A DNA stretch of 45,047 bases from Dehalococcoidia bacterium UBA1123 (lineage in GTDB: Bacteria > Chloroflexota > Dehalococcoidia > Lucifugimonadales > UBA1123), in assembly GCA_002313895.1 (NCBI GenBank), contig DCAW01000043.1, forward strand, positions 5,040 through 50,086. Direction: 5' to 3'. The position numbers were made by a program, and so were the translations under genes. The notes under the pieces were generated by a model. The model was not told where the DNA came from, did not search any database, and saw nothing but the letters and a program-made list of their open reading frames with translations. Below are positions 17,511 through 27,132 of this stretch, one piece after another (position 1 is the stretch's first letter; each line of letters opens with the position of its first letter).

Positions 17511-19097
17511 ATGGAACAACGCTATCAGGTAATCATCGTGGGGGGCGGGCCGGTCGGAGTCGCGCTGGCCGTGGAGCTTGGTCAGCGGGGCGTTTCCTGT
17601 GTCCTGATCGAGCGCCACACGACGCCACAACGGATTCCCAAAGGGCAGAATCTCACCAATCGCTCGATGGAACATTTCTACTTCTGGGGCGCAGTTGACG
17701 AATTGAGGGCCGCTCGCGTAATGCCCAGAGGCTACCCAATCGGTGGGATCACTGCCTACGGAGACCTGATGAGGGACCACTGGTACATTCCGGTGGGACG
17801 AGAATCATATGGAGACTACTTCTTCCAAGCCAACGAACGCCTGCCACAGTATCTGACCGAAGAGGTCCTTCGCGCTCGGATGGCCGATTTCCCGAACGTC
17901 ACCAGCATTCCCGGTTGGTCGGCAAAGACAATTGAGCAGGATGAGCAAGGCGTTCGTGTCACGATCACAGAGGAGGACGGCCCCGGAAGTCAGGTATTTG
18001 AAGCAGAGTATGTCGTCGGGTGCGACGGCCCGCGCTCGACGGTTCGTGAGCAATCCGGCATCGAACGCGATGGCACGGACTTCGATCAAAAGATGGCTCT
18101 GCTCGTATTTAGGTCTCGCGAGCTCCATGAGGGGCTGAAGCATCTTCCCGAACGAACAGTCTATCGCGCTCTCAGTCCCGACTTCAAAGGCGCCTGGTGT
18201 TTTTTCGGACGAATCGACTTGGGCGGAGGCTGGTTCTTCCATGCGCCTGTGCCCCGGGACGCCACTGCCGAGGATTATGATTTTCGTGGCTTGCTTCAGC
18301 GCGCCGCCGGGTTTGAATTCTCGGTCGAATTCGACCACATCGGATTCTGGGAACTGCGCGTCGCAGTCGCCAACACCTATCGCAAGAGGAGGGCCTTCAT
18401 TGCCGGAGACGCCGCCCACACTCACCCGCCCTACGGAGCGTATGGCCTGAACACAGGCCTCGAGGACGTGACTAACCTGGGATGGAAGCTAGCTGCCGTT
18501 CTGGAGGGATGGGGAGGCGACTCTCTACTGGACTCATACAACGAGGAACGTCGCCCGATTTTCTGGGAAACTGGGGAGGACGTAATTGCTGGCGGTATCA
18601 AGAGGGACCGAGCGTTCCTAGAGCAATACAGCCCAGACCGCGATCTAGAAGAGTTCAAGCAAGCCTGGAAGCAGGTAGAGGCCGCCGATAGCGAGGTGAA
18701 CCGAACTTATGAGCCTCATTACGAGGGTTCGTCGGTGGTTATGGGGCCTCCCGACTCTGTGTGCAGTATTCACGGGAGCCTCTCTCATACGGCGAATGCT
18801 GGGCATCATCTGGCCCCGCAGCTTCTGTCCTCTGGACACAACGTCTTCGAGGAACTCGGCTCCGGTTTCACCCTGTTGGCCTTCGATGCTGAGGATTCGA
18901 CTGTCAAAGATTTCGAGGAAACAGCGATGTCCTTAAATGTTCCTCTGAAGGTGGTGAGAGACACATATGAGGATGGTAGAAAAAAAACCGAGTCGCGCCT
19001 CGCGCTCGTCCGACCTGATCAATACGTTGCCTGGACAGGGGATACATCGCCCGACGACACCGCCAGACTTATGCAGAAGGTTACGGGCATCGTCTGA
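17511..19097 (+). CDS. FAD-dependent aromatic-ring monooxygenase (class A)
   Basis: The 528-residue enzyme belongs to the PheA/TfdB/MhpA-like flavin monooxygenases that hydroxylate phenolic or similar rings with NAD(P)H and oxygen. VGGGPVG near residue 11 is the FAD GxGxxG, GCDGPRSTVRE near 171 is the DG motif, and GDAAHTHPPYGAYGLNTG near 300-317 is the GD motif binding the FAD ribityl chain. The C-terminal 100 residues end in LVRPDQYVAW, the thioredoxin-like domain of phenol hydroxylases. A GTG start at 17448 is in frame, but MEQRYQVIIVGGG at 17511 matches the family start. No ring-cleavage dioxygenase is next to it, so the substrate is open. Confidence 0.93.
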   Translation: MEQRYQVIIVGGGPVGVALAVELGQRGVSCVLIERHTTPQRIPKGQNLTNRSMEHFYFWGAVDELRAARVMPRGYPIGGITAYGDLMRDHWYIPVGRESYGDYFFQANERLPQYLTEEVLRARMADFPNVTSIPGWSAKTIEQDEQGVRVTITEEDGPGSQVFEAEYVVGCDGPRSTVREQSGIERDGTDFDQKMALLVFRSRELHEGLKHLPERTVYRALSPDFKGAWCFFGRIDLGGGWFFHAPVPRDATAEDYDFRGLLQRAAGFEFSVEFDHIGFWELRVAVANTYRKRRAFIAGDAAHTHPPYGAYGLNTGLEDVTNLGWKLAAVLEGWGGDSLLDSYNEERRPIFWETGEDVIAGGIKRDRAFLEQYSPDRDLEEFKQAWKQVEAADSEVNRTYEPHYEGSSVVMGPPDSVCSIHGSLSHTANAGHHLAPQLLSSGHNVFEELGSGFTLLAFDAEDSTVKDFEETAMSLNVPLKVVRDTYEDGRKKTESRLALVRPDQYVAWTGDTSPDDTARLMQKVTGIV

Positions 19098-19811
19098 GTA
19101 TCGGTTCTCTCGAAACGCTTCCCGTCCGCCCTTAAGTTGGAGGCAAGCGAATCAACAAAACGCCCCGTCAAGGCGTGACTTTCATTTTCACTTCCCATCG
19201 GTTGATAATCACCGGCCGGCCTGTGGATGAGAAATTGCTGGGAGGATTCGCCGCTCTGATCTCAGCAGTTCCAGGGATTGGTTCGCTTCTGCTTGGTCCA
19301 AGTCCTTCCTCTGCATTAGGCCAGCCCGTGAGCGATGATCATCGAGCGCGGATCACCTATAGACCTCTATATCACTCCTCTCAAGTAATTTCCGTCGTGT
19401 TCTCTTATCAGATTGAACAGTTGTATGCGACTGTCCACGAAGGTTCTTGTTGCCTCCGCGCCCTGGTCGACATTCCAAACCACAACCACTCATCTTCTCC
19501 AACGGCTCCGACAATCTCGGCTGCTCGGGGAGGGGTTACAGGTATTGTCAGGCCCTCCAGGGGATTAACCCTAATCTGAGCCTCACGTTCTTCACTGGTG
19601 CGCCATGTTTCGGAAGCCGCTCGACTTTCCCACCGATTTGGATTAGCCCAAAACCTGCCAGATGAATCATATAAATTTTACGATAAACTGGAACGCTTCA
19701 GACTTTGATGTCATGATTTGTAGTTGTCAAACACTGCCAGAGCGAGAGTTGCGGCATACGCGGGTCACCTCACCAACCGTTGAAATATCTCACATAGGAT
19801 GAATTCAGAAA
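19098..19811. other. Gene-poor stretch, possible HD-domain remnant
   Basis: No intact gene is seen over about 710 bases. From roughly 19590 to 19704 one plus-strand frame reads SEAARLSHRFGLAQNLPDES followed by YKFYDKLERF and a stop, which resembles the helix before the ERWDGKG motif of HD-type phosphohydrolases. That would be a very short relic. The rest shows no pattern I can support. Confidence 0.35.
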
Positions 19812-20042
19812 ATGCTGACCATCTTTGGTTCGATAGCCGTTGCCATCATGTTTTTGTCGTACTGGCTGGAGTCTCGGTCCAGGTGGAACATACTGATATT
19901 CGCTGGGGCGTCGGCTGCCACATCTGCGTACAGCGGACTGGAGGAGGTCTATCCGATTATGGTGATCGAAGGCCTGTGGTCGCTGGTGGCCTTGCAACGC
20001 TTCTTCAACGTGTCCCGCGCTCTCAGGACTGAAACGCAGTGA
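19812..20042 (+). CDS. Small two-helix membrane protein
   Basis: The 76-residue protein has two predicted membrane segments (about 3-18 and 27-42) with charged residues between them (ESRSRWN), a further amphipathic stretch (VIEGLWSLVALQRFF) and a basic C-terminus. It resembles the small CBU_0592-like integral membrane proteins of unknown function, but I cannot be sure. AGGA lies 13 bases before the ATG. It converges with the next gene, with only three bases between the stops. Confidence 0.6.
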   Translation: MLTIFGSIAVAIMFLSYWLESRSRWNILIFAGASAATSAYSGLEEVYPIMVIEGLWSLVALQRFFNVSRALRTETQ

Positions 20043-20045
20043 ATC

Positions 20046-20924
20046 CTACGTCGCGCGATTAGCAGGCTCACCAGCGGGTTGTTCGATAACCAAAATACTC
20101 GTAGTTCCCAAACGATTGAACCATCCCGCCAGAAAATGGTAGCCTGCATAAACCTCTAGACCGAATGGAAGATATCCGAGGTAGCCCAACACAGGCATCT
20201 CGAACACTCGCGCAAATCCCAGGTACGGGATTGTGTACTCCCATTTGGGAAGCGCTCGAAAGTTCCACATCTCCCAGAACCACCCGCATACCAACGCGCC
20301 CAGCGCAAGAGCGGCCACGTTCCCCCAGTCTCCCCTCCGGAGATCGGACGCAATGCTGGGTCGCCCAAGAGCCAGATTCACAGGGTCCACAATCAGAAAA
20401 AGGCTCATCCACGCCACCGGGAACACAAACCTCGGCCACAGGGCCATCGCTGGAATCATCAGAACACCGAATGCTGATATCACGACCAGGGTCGACCCGG
20501 GCAAACGGAGTTTCGGGCCATGACGAAATCGTCTGACGACGCCAAAGGCGCTCAACAACTCGGCAGTCTCGAAAACACCCGGTATCACGACGGAAAAATT
20601 CCAAGTCGCCAGGAGGCCGTATTGCAGAAACGAGTAGTGCGAAACTCCGAGGTAATGCCAGTTGTCGGTTAGCTGATTTATCCCCTCAAACGCCCACCAC
20701 AGCGGCGCGGACGCCACGAACATCAAGACAAACCCAGCAGGATTGCGAGTGAGTAGAGATTCGCCTCGACGCCACAGAACGACGGCGTCTACCATAAGTA
20801 TGTACCCCAACCACAGGCCGAAGAACGAGTGCCTGCCAACGGGGTCAAGGTGCAGCCAGGACACCGACCAAAACACGGCGATTAGAGCCAGTCCTGCCAA
20901 GCCCTGAACCAGTAATCGGCTCAC
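20046..20924 (-). CDS. Multi-pass membrane protein of unknown function
   Basis: The 292-residue protein has about eight hydrophobic segments. Polar aromatic-rich loops include WWAFEGINQLTDNWHYLG near residue 76 and WEMWNFRALPKWEYTIPYLG near 215-234; the repeated W/Y/N-rich pattern suggests a binding site near the membrane surface, perhaps for lipid or carotenoid-like molecules, but this is speculation. I do not recognise the family. It starts seven bases after the stop of the 188-residue membrane protein gene, so the two are surely one operon. Confidence 0.75.
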   Translation of the reverse strand: MSRLLVQGLAGLALIAVFWSVSWLHLDPVGRHSFFGLWLGYILMVDAVVLWRRGESLLTRNPAGFVLMFVASAPLWWAFEGINQLTDNWHYLGVSHYSFLQYGLLATWNFSVVIPGVFETAELLSAFGVVRRFRHGPKLRLPGSTLVVISAFGVLMIPAMALWPRFVFPVAWMSLFLIVDPVNLALGRPSIASDLRRGDWGNVAALALGALVCGWFWEMWNFRALPKWEYTIPYLGFARVFEMPVLGYLGYLPFGLEVYAGYHFLAGWFNRLGTTSILVIEQPAGEPANRAT

Positions 20925-20931
20925 AACGGGC

Positions 20932-21498
20932 CTAGCCGGCCCTTAACAGGTCTCTGGAGAGTTGGGTTGCGTAAGCGAGGAACGCGACAACCGAAACCAG
21001 CCCACTGGCCAGCAGAACTCCCACGCCAGTCGTGTTTCCAAAACCAGCCTGCATCGCGAATATCCCGAGAAGCAAGAAAGCCGCCGCTCCAAACAGTGAC
21101 GCCGCAACTGTCGATGAGAATCCTCTGGGGATGACCCTAGTATCTGATGCCCACTTGAATCGGCGTCTGAGGCCGTAGTATGCAATCAAGACCATCGAGC
21201 CCACCGCTCCGATGCCTCCGCGAATGTCGACCACCTCGTCATAGTGATGGGCTGTGGCCGCGCTGTAACAATCCTTAGCTTCGGGGTGGAACCTGAAGTA
21301 ATCGGCGCATCGCTCGCTAGTGTAAACAACGCCTGCGCCGTCTCCGGAGATAAAATCCTTGCTGAAGATCGACCCGAACCCCACAACCAACAGACCGCTG
21401 AAACCAATCGCCAGGAAAATCACGCCGCCTATTGGGACCAGCGCGTTGATCAGATTGGGAATCAACGAGAGCAACGATGGACGATTTCGAGAAGCCAT
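20932..21498 (-). CDS. Membrane protein of unknown function, operon partner
   Basis: The 188-residue protein has two N-terminal hydrophobic segments (about 13-45), then an extracytoplasmic-looking loop with two cysteines (SERCADYFRF and AKDCYSAATAHHYDE) that could form a disulfide, and three to four further membrane helices. The spacing of the cysteines (residues 64 and 77) and the DE/HHY acidic-histidine cluster may bind metal, but no known motif is visible. It is directly followed by the 292-residue membrane protein gene. Confidence 0.75.
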   Translation of the reverse strand: MASRNRPSLLSLIPNLINALVPIGGVIFLAIGFSGLLVVGFGSIFSKDFISGDGAGVVYTSERCADYFRFHPEAKDCYSAATAHHYDEVVDIRGGIGAVGSMVLIAYYGLRRRFKWASDTRVIPRGFSSTVAASLFGAAAFLLLGIFAMQAGFGNTTGVGVLLASGLVSVVAFLAYATQLSRDLLRAG

Positions 21499-21735
21499 GA
21501 TTCATCCCTCGACACTGCGCACGCAACTTGGGACACCGCGTTACCGAGACTGAATTCTAAGGTTGTGCCCGATTGAAGTCAATCGCCATGACGATTTTAT
21601 CTGTGACCTTTTGCGCCTGGAATTCGGATCTCTGACAAATTGATTTCCCCGATGGAACAAAACCGCAGAGTGTGGCGTCTATACATGTTACATGCGGAAA
21701 ACTTAGCGAGACATCTAATCAGGGAGGGCTCAATA

Positions 21736-21972
21736 ATGAGAAAATCTCCGAAGCTAATTGCTGTGATTGTTGGAATGTTGATATTGGCGATTCCGTTTTT
21801 TGTGGCGTGTTCGTCGCCCCTAGATAAACCCGCATCGCCAGCGGTTCTTGTCGCGCTTGCGCCTGCGCCTGCGCCCGCGCCTGCTCCCGCTCCAGTGCCC
21901 GCGACGCCCGCTCCGGCAGCACCGCCGAGTCGGTCAGTTCCAGGGATGCTGGGATCGCCCGCGGCAGCCTAA
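21736..21972 (+). pseudogene. Lipoprotein gene cut short by a stop codon
   Basis: From ATG 21736 (AGGGAGG ribosome site nine bases upstream) the frame gives a signal peptide, MRKSPKLIAVIVGMLILAIP, a lipobox ending in VAC at residue 24 or so, and an Ala/Pro repeat linker. TAA at 21970-21972 ends it after 78 residues, before any folded domain. The same frame continues after the stop with a similar composition (VVPSAPASATAAPSS, then GYMMTEVPERLG) until it runs into the 3' end of the P1-peptidase gene. I infer an exported lipoprotein whose C-terminal domain is lost. A functional short lipopeptide cannot be ruled out. Confidence 0.6.
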
Positions 21973-22050
21973 AGGGTTGTGCCTTCGGCGCCCGCTTCGG
22001 CAACGGCAGCGCCGAGTTCGGGTTATATGATGACAGAAGTTCCAGAGAGG

Positions 22051-23139
22051 CTAGGGGCGATAACGCTCCATCACGCACTGGAGTTGGTCCAGGGGGATGG
22101 CGTGAGCCGTGCGACCCTGGTATCCGGTTGTGGTCTCGGCGGAGGTTAGGGCGTTTAGAATCGACTCCTCGACGGCCTCGGCGATAGCCTCGAATAATGG
22201 GTCTATATGGTGGTTGGGAATCATCTGGACGCCGATCGGCTGGCCCGTGTTGGCGTCGCCTGCTCCGATTGAGCCCTGTGTTGGATGGTTCCCCGTTGAG
22301 AAGGCCAGAAAGATGTCTCCAGAGCCATTGTGACCGACTCCGCCTGTCCGAGCGAGGCCGACGGTGGCTCGTTGAACCAGACGCTTACACTGGATCGGGA
22401 GCAAAGGAGCGTCGGTGGCGACAATCACAATAATCGAGCCTTCGCCGTCGTCGGAGCGTCCGGGGAGCGGCACAACATTAGGGCCGATCTCGCGGCCGAC
22501 TGGCACGCCGTCTACTCGTAGAAGTCGTCGGTGTCCGTGGTTGGCCTGAACCAGGACGCCGACTGTGAAACTGGCGCCTCCGATCTCGGCGACTCGCGAG
22601 GACGTGCCGATGCCGCCCTTGAAACCGTGGCACATCATTCCTGTACCGCCTCCGACATTGCCCTCGGTCACTGGCCCACCGGACGCCGAGTCCAGGGCCT
22701 GAAAGACATGCTCCTTCGTGACGTGGAAGGCGTTGATGTCGTTGAGGAACCCGTCGTAAGTCTCGGCCACCACAGGCAGGAACCAGCCGCCCCCTCGATT
22801 CGATGCGCATTCCACCAGAGCGTCGCGCACGACTCCCACCTGATGGGTGTTGGTGATTGCCACCGGAGAACTCAGCAAACCCGTCTCCTCCAACCACGGG
22901 AGTCCGGTCATCTCGCCGTTGCCGTTGAACGAATAATAGGCGGCGAAAACGTTGTCGTTCTGAACCTGTCCGCCACGGGGCATCACCACCGTGACGCCCG
23001 TTCTGGCGATGCGTGGCTCGTCGTGAATCAGCGTTGTGTGGCCTACTGTCACGCCCGGAACGTCGGTGATGGCATTGTTGGCTCCGACTGGCAGGTCGCC
23101 AATCTCGATGCCCAGGTCTCGGAGTCTCGCACGGCTCAT
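22051..23139 (-). CDS. P1 family peptidase (DmpA/BapA-like aminopeptidase)
   Basis: The 362-residue enzyme belongs to the N-terminal-nucleophile-like P1 peptidases, which self-cleave between Gly and Ser and then act as aminopeptidases on D- or beta-amino-acid peptides or amides. The predicted cleavage site is in DGEGSIIVIVATDAPLLP (about residue 232), matching the start of the DmpA beta chain. Upstream, GNVGGGTGMMCHGFKGGIG and GTSSR are family signatures. Its ATG overlaps the stop of the CaiB/BaiF gene as ATGA, so the two are translationally coupled. Confidence 0.92.
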   Translation of the reverse strand: MSRARLRDLGIEIGDLPVGANNAITDVPGVTVGHTTLIHDEPRIARTGVTVVMPRGGQVQNDNVFAAYYSFNGNGEMTGLPWLEETGLLSSPVAITNTHQVGVVRDALVECASNRGGGWFLPVVAETYDGFLNDINAFHVTKEHVFQALDSASGGPVTEGNVGGGTGMMCHGFKGGIGTSSRVAEIGGASFTVGVLVQANHGHRRLLRVDGVPVGREIGPNVVPLPGRSDDGEGSIIVIVATDAPLLPIQCKRLVQRATVGLARTGGVGHNGSGDIFLAFSTGNHPTQGSIGAGDANTGQPIGVQMIPNHHIDPLFEAIAEAVEESILNALTSAETTTGYQGRTAHAIPLDQLQCVMERYRP

Positions 23140-24332
23140 TGGATAACCCCGGCTGCGCGCAGTGCGGCGATTTCATCTTCCAAGCATCCCATGTCGGATA
23201 GCACGTCGTCAGTGTGCTGACCCAGCAGAGGGGACGGAGAGCGCACGCTGCCCGGAGTTTCCGACAGCTTCACCGGCACTCCGATGTTCTTGATTCGGCC
23301 TGCGGTGGGGTGGTCCATCTCCACCATCATCTCCCGCGCTTGAACCTGGGGATCGGCGTACACGTCGGCCATATTGTAAATGGGGCCTGCAGGAACTCCG
23401 GCTTCGGCCAGGGTGTCCAGCCAGTGTTGGGAGTTTTCCGAGGCGAAGGTCTCGTCCAGCGTGGCCGTCAGATCGTCGATATTGTCCATCCGGTCCGAGG
23501 GCTGGAGGAATCGCGTATCCTCGACAAGCTTCTCGCGACCGATTGCCCTGCACAGCCGCTCCCAGTTGGACTGGTTGGCCGCGCCGATGTTCACGTAGCC
23601 ATCGGAGGTCTGGAACGCCTGATAGGGCGCGGTCAGGCGGTGGGCCGACCCCATTGGTCCCGGAATGTTACCGGTGGCGAAGTACATGGCCGACTCCCAG
23701 AATGTGCAGGCGATGCCACTCTCCATGAGCGAGGTATCGACGTGCTGGCCCTCGCCGGTCTTGAGCCTGTGAATATAGGCGGTCAGGATGCCGTAAGCGG
23801 CGAAGATACCAGCGTTGAGGTCGGTGATCGGCACTCCGACTTTGGTGGGAGGCCCTCCGGGATGGCCGTTGATCGACATGAGGCCCGACATCCCTTGGGC
23901 CACAAGGTCGAACCCCGCCCGCCGAGCGTAGGGGCCTGTGGTCCCGAATCCCGAAATCGTGCAGTACACCAGCGCGGGATTGATCTCTCTCAATTGCTCG
24001 TACCCCAGGCCCATTCGCTCCAGAGAGCCGGGCCGGAAGTTCTGGACGAACACGTCGGATTTTGACGCCATGCGTTTGACAAGCTCGACACCCTCCTCGG
24101 CCTTCAGATCGACAACGACGCTGCGCTTGTTGCGATTGATGCCCAGAAACGCCGCAGATTCGCCGTTGATGAATGGAGGCCCCATGCGTCGAGTGTCGTC
24201 GCCGCCTCCGGGCTTCTCGACCTTCACAACGTCCGCGCCCATATCCGCCAACAGCATGGTGCAAAACGGCCCAGCCATTATCTGAGTAAGGTCGAGGACG
24301 TTCACGCCTTCGAGAGGCAGGGTGTTGGGCAT
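23136..24332 (-). CDS. CaiB/BaiF CoA-transferase (class III)
   Basis: The enzyme of 398 residues moves CoA between carboxylic acids. It opens MPNTLPLEGVNVLDLTQIMAG with the family's GPFCTMLLADMGADVVKVEKP, and continues with NRNKRSVVVDL near 90. In the catalytic segment, VDTSLMESG, Glu stands where the formyl-CoA transferase type has Asp; other family members also have Glu here. The start at 24332 is preceded by AGGAGGT eight bases away, which beats the in-frame ATG at 24362. It is coupled by a four-base overlap to the P1 peptidase, which suggests a pathway with both an amide and a CoA ester. Confidence 0.92.
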   Translation of the reverse strand: MPNTLPLEGVNVLDLTQIMAGPFCTMLLADMGADVVKVEKPGGGDDTRRMGPPFINGESAAFLGINRNKRSVVVDLKAEEGVELVKRMASKSDVFVQNFRPGSLERMGLGYEQLREINPALVYCTISGFGTTGPYARRAGFDLVAQGMSGLMSINGHPGGPPTKVGVPITDLNAGIFAAYGILTAYIHRLKTGEGQHVDTSLMESGIACTFWESAMYFATGNIPGPMGSAHRLTAPYQAFQTSDGYVNIGAANQSNWERLCRAIGREKLVEDTRFLQPSDRMDNIDDLTATLDETFASENSQHWLDTLAEAGVPAGPIYNMADVYADPQVQAREMMVEMDHPTAGRIKNIGVPVKLSETPGSVRSPSPLLGQHTDDVLSDMGCLEDEIAALRAAGVIQ

Positions 24333-24444
24333 TCTTCGTACCTCCTGGGTATGTTGGGACAAGGTTATTCTACAAGGTTAAAGAGGGTGGGTGGCAAAGC
24401 ACGGAGCGTGTGTTCACTAACAACCGACATTTTCTTGTCCAATT

Positions 24445-25407
24445 TTAACGGAGCAATACAGTCCTGATGGCGTTACTTTGCCGGTCGGCGATGAATATAT
24501 TGCCTGACGCGTCCGCGGCTAAACCACTTGGGTTTCTCAACGTGGCGTTGGTGGCAGGTCCGCCTTCGCCGGTGTGGCCTTCGTCTCCCAGGTCGCCGGC
24601 CACTGCGCTGATGATGCCCGTGGAAGCCTCCATTTTTCTGACGGCGTGGCTCAGGCCACCGAGTTGCAACCTCTGAAAGTCTTCGTGCCGAACGAGGCTG
24701 CCCAGGGTTCGTGATAGTGGATGCTCAGTCGACACCTCGATGTCGCGGTATGTGCCAATAATCATAAGATTGGATGCGCTCACATCGGCTGCGGCGTGTT
24801 CCAGCAGCGCCAGCGACGAGGCGGCGGCACAGTGCAGGTCTTCGAGGATGAGGACCATCGGTTTGTCGACTGATGCGTTCTTCAAATACGTCGTGATCGA
24901 GTCAAACAACCGGAACCGGGCGGAGCTTGAAGCGAACCTCGGCGGGGAGCCCAGGTCCGTCAGTTTGGAGATCAACTCCGGCACAATCTCGTCGATGGCC
25001 TCTGCGCCGGAACCCATCGACGCTTTGAGACTCTCGACATCCGACTGATCGATATGTGATCGGATGATCTGGAGCCAGGGCCAATATGGAAGGGCGCCTT
25101 CGTCCTCGTAGCAGTGACCCCAGAAGACCTCCGCGTTTCGCGTCTCGGCGATGGCGGCAAACTCCTGGGCAGTGCGAGTTTTGCCGATACCCGGGTAGCC
25201 AGCCAACATGACAACCCGTCCCTGGCCTGACATTGCATCATCCAGAGCTGAAACCAACTCACCCATCTCCCGCTGGCGATCCACGAAATCGATTGCTGCA
25301 GAAATGTGAACCGCTCGCATGTTGACGGTAGAATCAAGCTTGATACCACATTGGCCGCAGAAGGTTATTCCCTCTTGGTTTTGAAAACTGCACGCCGGAC
25401 AGGGCAT
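24445..25407 (-). pseudogene. Truncated zinc-ribbon/AAA ATPase joined to an NHL repeat
   Basis: From ATG 25407 the frame encodes a zinc ribbon (CPAC then CGQCG, residues 3-22), a linker, then FVDRQREM and an AAA_16-type ATPase with Walker A GYPGIGKT near 70 and Walker B-like MVLILEDLHCAAASS near 190. This is the N-terminal half of the large LuxR/adenylate-cyclase-associated ATPases. At about residue 250 the sequence changes without a stop to HAVRKMEASTGIISAVAGDL and ends in a single NHL repeat (NPSGLAADASGNIFIADRQS). The TPR and HTH parts of the regulator are missing. I infer a deletion that fused two unrelated genes. A paralogue is found decayed at 27133-28579. Confidence 0.7.
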
Positions 25408-25560
25408 CGTGTGTACAGGGCCTGCTGTGGTTGACCGCGCGATCCTAACTAGGGCCGAGTTTGCGATCAACGAATCACTGCGTCGACCTGAGCGTCACGC
25501 AACTCAGTTCCAACAATGGTGACCCTCAGGTCGGTCATCGGTGTGTCTAACCCTCGCGAC

Positions 25561-27018
25561 CTATGGGGCCAACTGCCCAGCCAGTTGCTTTAGCCCAGAT
25601 AGTTCAGACGAGTCGGGGTCTGCGCTCTGCCACAGCCGTTCGGCTTCACTCAGACTGTCGATGGCGTCTGAAGTCGTGGATAACCCGGCCTGCGTTCGCC
25701 CAAGCCAGAACATATCCCGTGGGGATGCCCGGCGTTTCAATCGGGTGTTCAAAAGGTCTGTTGCGCCGTCGAATCGGCCTGCCCGAATGTACGCCTCCAG
25801 CAGGGTGTCCTCGAAAACCTCGCGCTGGGCGTGACTGCCACCTATGCGCGGCAGGTCTGCGAATGCGGGTTCCAGAAACTCGACGGCGTCGTCATATGCT
25901 TCGTTGGCGAAGGCGTCGATCCCTTTAATCAGCGGCAGTGTGACCTCTCGGACCAACGGGTCGCCGTTGTCCGCGGCGGTCTTCAGGCCGTCAAGCATCC
26001 GACCCATCTCGTCAGTGTAGCCAGCAGCGGCGAAAACCAGCGCCGCGTGAGCGTCTCTGAACGGCGGTCCCGGCTTCTCGGCGGCGGGCAGAGCGATCTC
26101 CCGCACCTCCGCCCATGAAGTGCTCGGCTCGCCTTCGCCGTATATCCTCATACGCCACATGAGTGACGCGCTATCTGCGAGCGTTCCCAGATTCCGAGCG
26201 ATCACGGAAGGTCGGATGTCGCTCTCATACAGCGCCGTCGCCCGATCGTAATGGCCTGTCGCGAGTTCAAACAGCGCCTGGTGCCATGAAAGATGGACAT
26301 GGAACGGCGCGCGTTCGTCATACCCTTGCAGCCAGTCGGCTAGAAAATCGGTTCCGCCTGCGGCGTCGCCCGTCTCGAAGAACACGTGAGCCACCGAGTG
26401 GGACGCGTTTGCGTTGTCGGGGCGCATCTCCAGCGAGCGCTGGGCGAGACGCAGCGAGTCGTCGAAGTAGCCTGTCTCGTGATGGGCGAACGCGAACTGG
26501 CCCAAGAAGGCCCAGTCATCTCCGTAATCTGACTCGACCGTCTTTAGAAGCGCAAGCATTTCCCCCGGGAAGTTCGCCACTCCTGAGCCGGAGCAACCGA
26601 GGAGGAGCAAACGGCTTGCCAACCTGAGCATCATCGCGTCGCGGGGATACTCCGCCAGATGTTCGCGAATGAGCGCCAGGGCGTCTGGGCCTTTGCCGTC
26701 GATCATCAAGGCGATGGCGCGGACCGACTGCTTCTCGCGGGGCGTTGCGCCGTTGACGAGAGTCTGAGCGCGCTCTATGCTCTCTTTCGCTTCTGGAATT
26801 AGGATTCTGTACGACAGCATAACCGCAAGGGCGCCGTGAGCCAGCGCAAACCCTTCGTCCGCGTCGATAGCCTGCTGAAAACTGTCCTCCGGTCCGTAGC
26901 TCTGGGCCAACATCAGGTCCAAGCCTTCGACGTAGTAATCGGCTGCCGTGGGAGATGTCGTGCTGAGTGCGAGGCCGTGTCGATCTTTGATGGTCTTTGT
27001 GTTCTGCATATCTGCCAT
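25561..27018 (-). CDS. TPR protein, TTC38-like
   Basis: The 485-residue soluble protein is built of helical repeats. Sections such as HVFFETGDAAGGTDFLADWL (about 205-224) and APFHVHLSWHQALFELATGH followed by YDRATALYE have the pattern of the TTC38 family of tetratricopeptide proteins. No enzymatic domain is visible. It probably serves as a protein-binding scaffold; the function of bacterial TTC38-like proteins is unknown. It lies between two broken members of one regulator family on the same strand. Confidence 0.85.
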   Translation of the reverse strand: MADMQNTKTIKDRHGLALSTTSPTAADYYVEGLDLMLAQSYGPEDSFQQAIDADEGFALAHGALAVMLSYRILIPEAKESIERAQTLVNGATPREKQSVRAIALMIDGKGPDALALIREHLAEYPRDAMMLRLASRLLLLGCSGSGVANFPGEMLALLKTVESDYGDDWAFLGQFAFAHHETGYFDDSLRLAQRSLEMRPDNANASHSVAHVFFETGDAAGGTDFLADWLQGYDERAPFHVHLSWHQALFELATGHYDRATALYESDIRPSVIARNLGTLADSASLMWRMRIYGEGEPSTSWAEVREIALPAAEKPGPPFRDAHAALVFAAAGYTDEMGRMLDGLKTAADNGDPLVREVTLPLIKGIDAFANEAYDDAVEFLEPAFADLPRIGGSHAQREVFEDTLLEAYIRAGRFDGATDLLNTRLKRRASPRDMFWLGRTQAGLSTTSDAIDSLSEAERLWQSADPDSSELSGLKQLAGQLAP

Positions 27019-27132
27019 CTCTTCCTTCGATTGATCGTTGACGATCCCTGATCAGGGACAATTCGGTGACTCGTCGAACATTATCACAGCCCCCATATGC
27101 ATACAACTCAAGACAACCGGAGGGCGGGTGGT

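Noticed and set aside
19175..19579. 134-residue plus-strand frame after the monooxygenase gene
   Set aside because: No ribosome site, unlike-protein composition and no recognisable motif.
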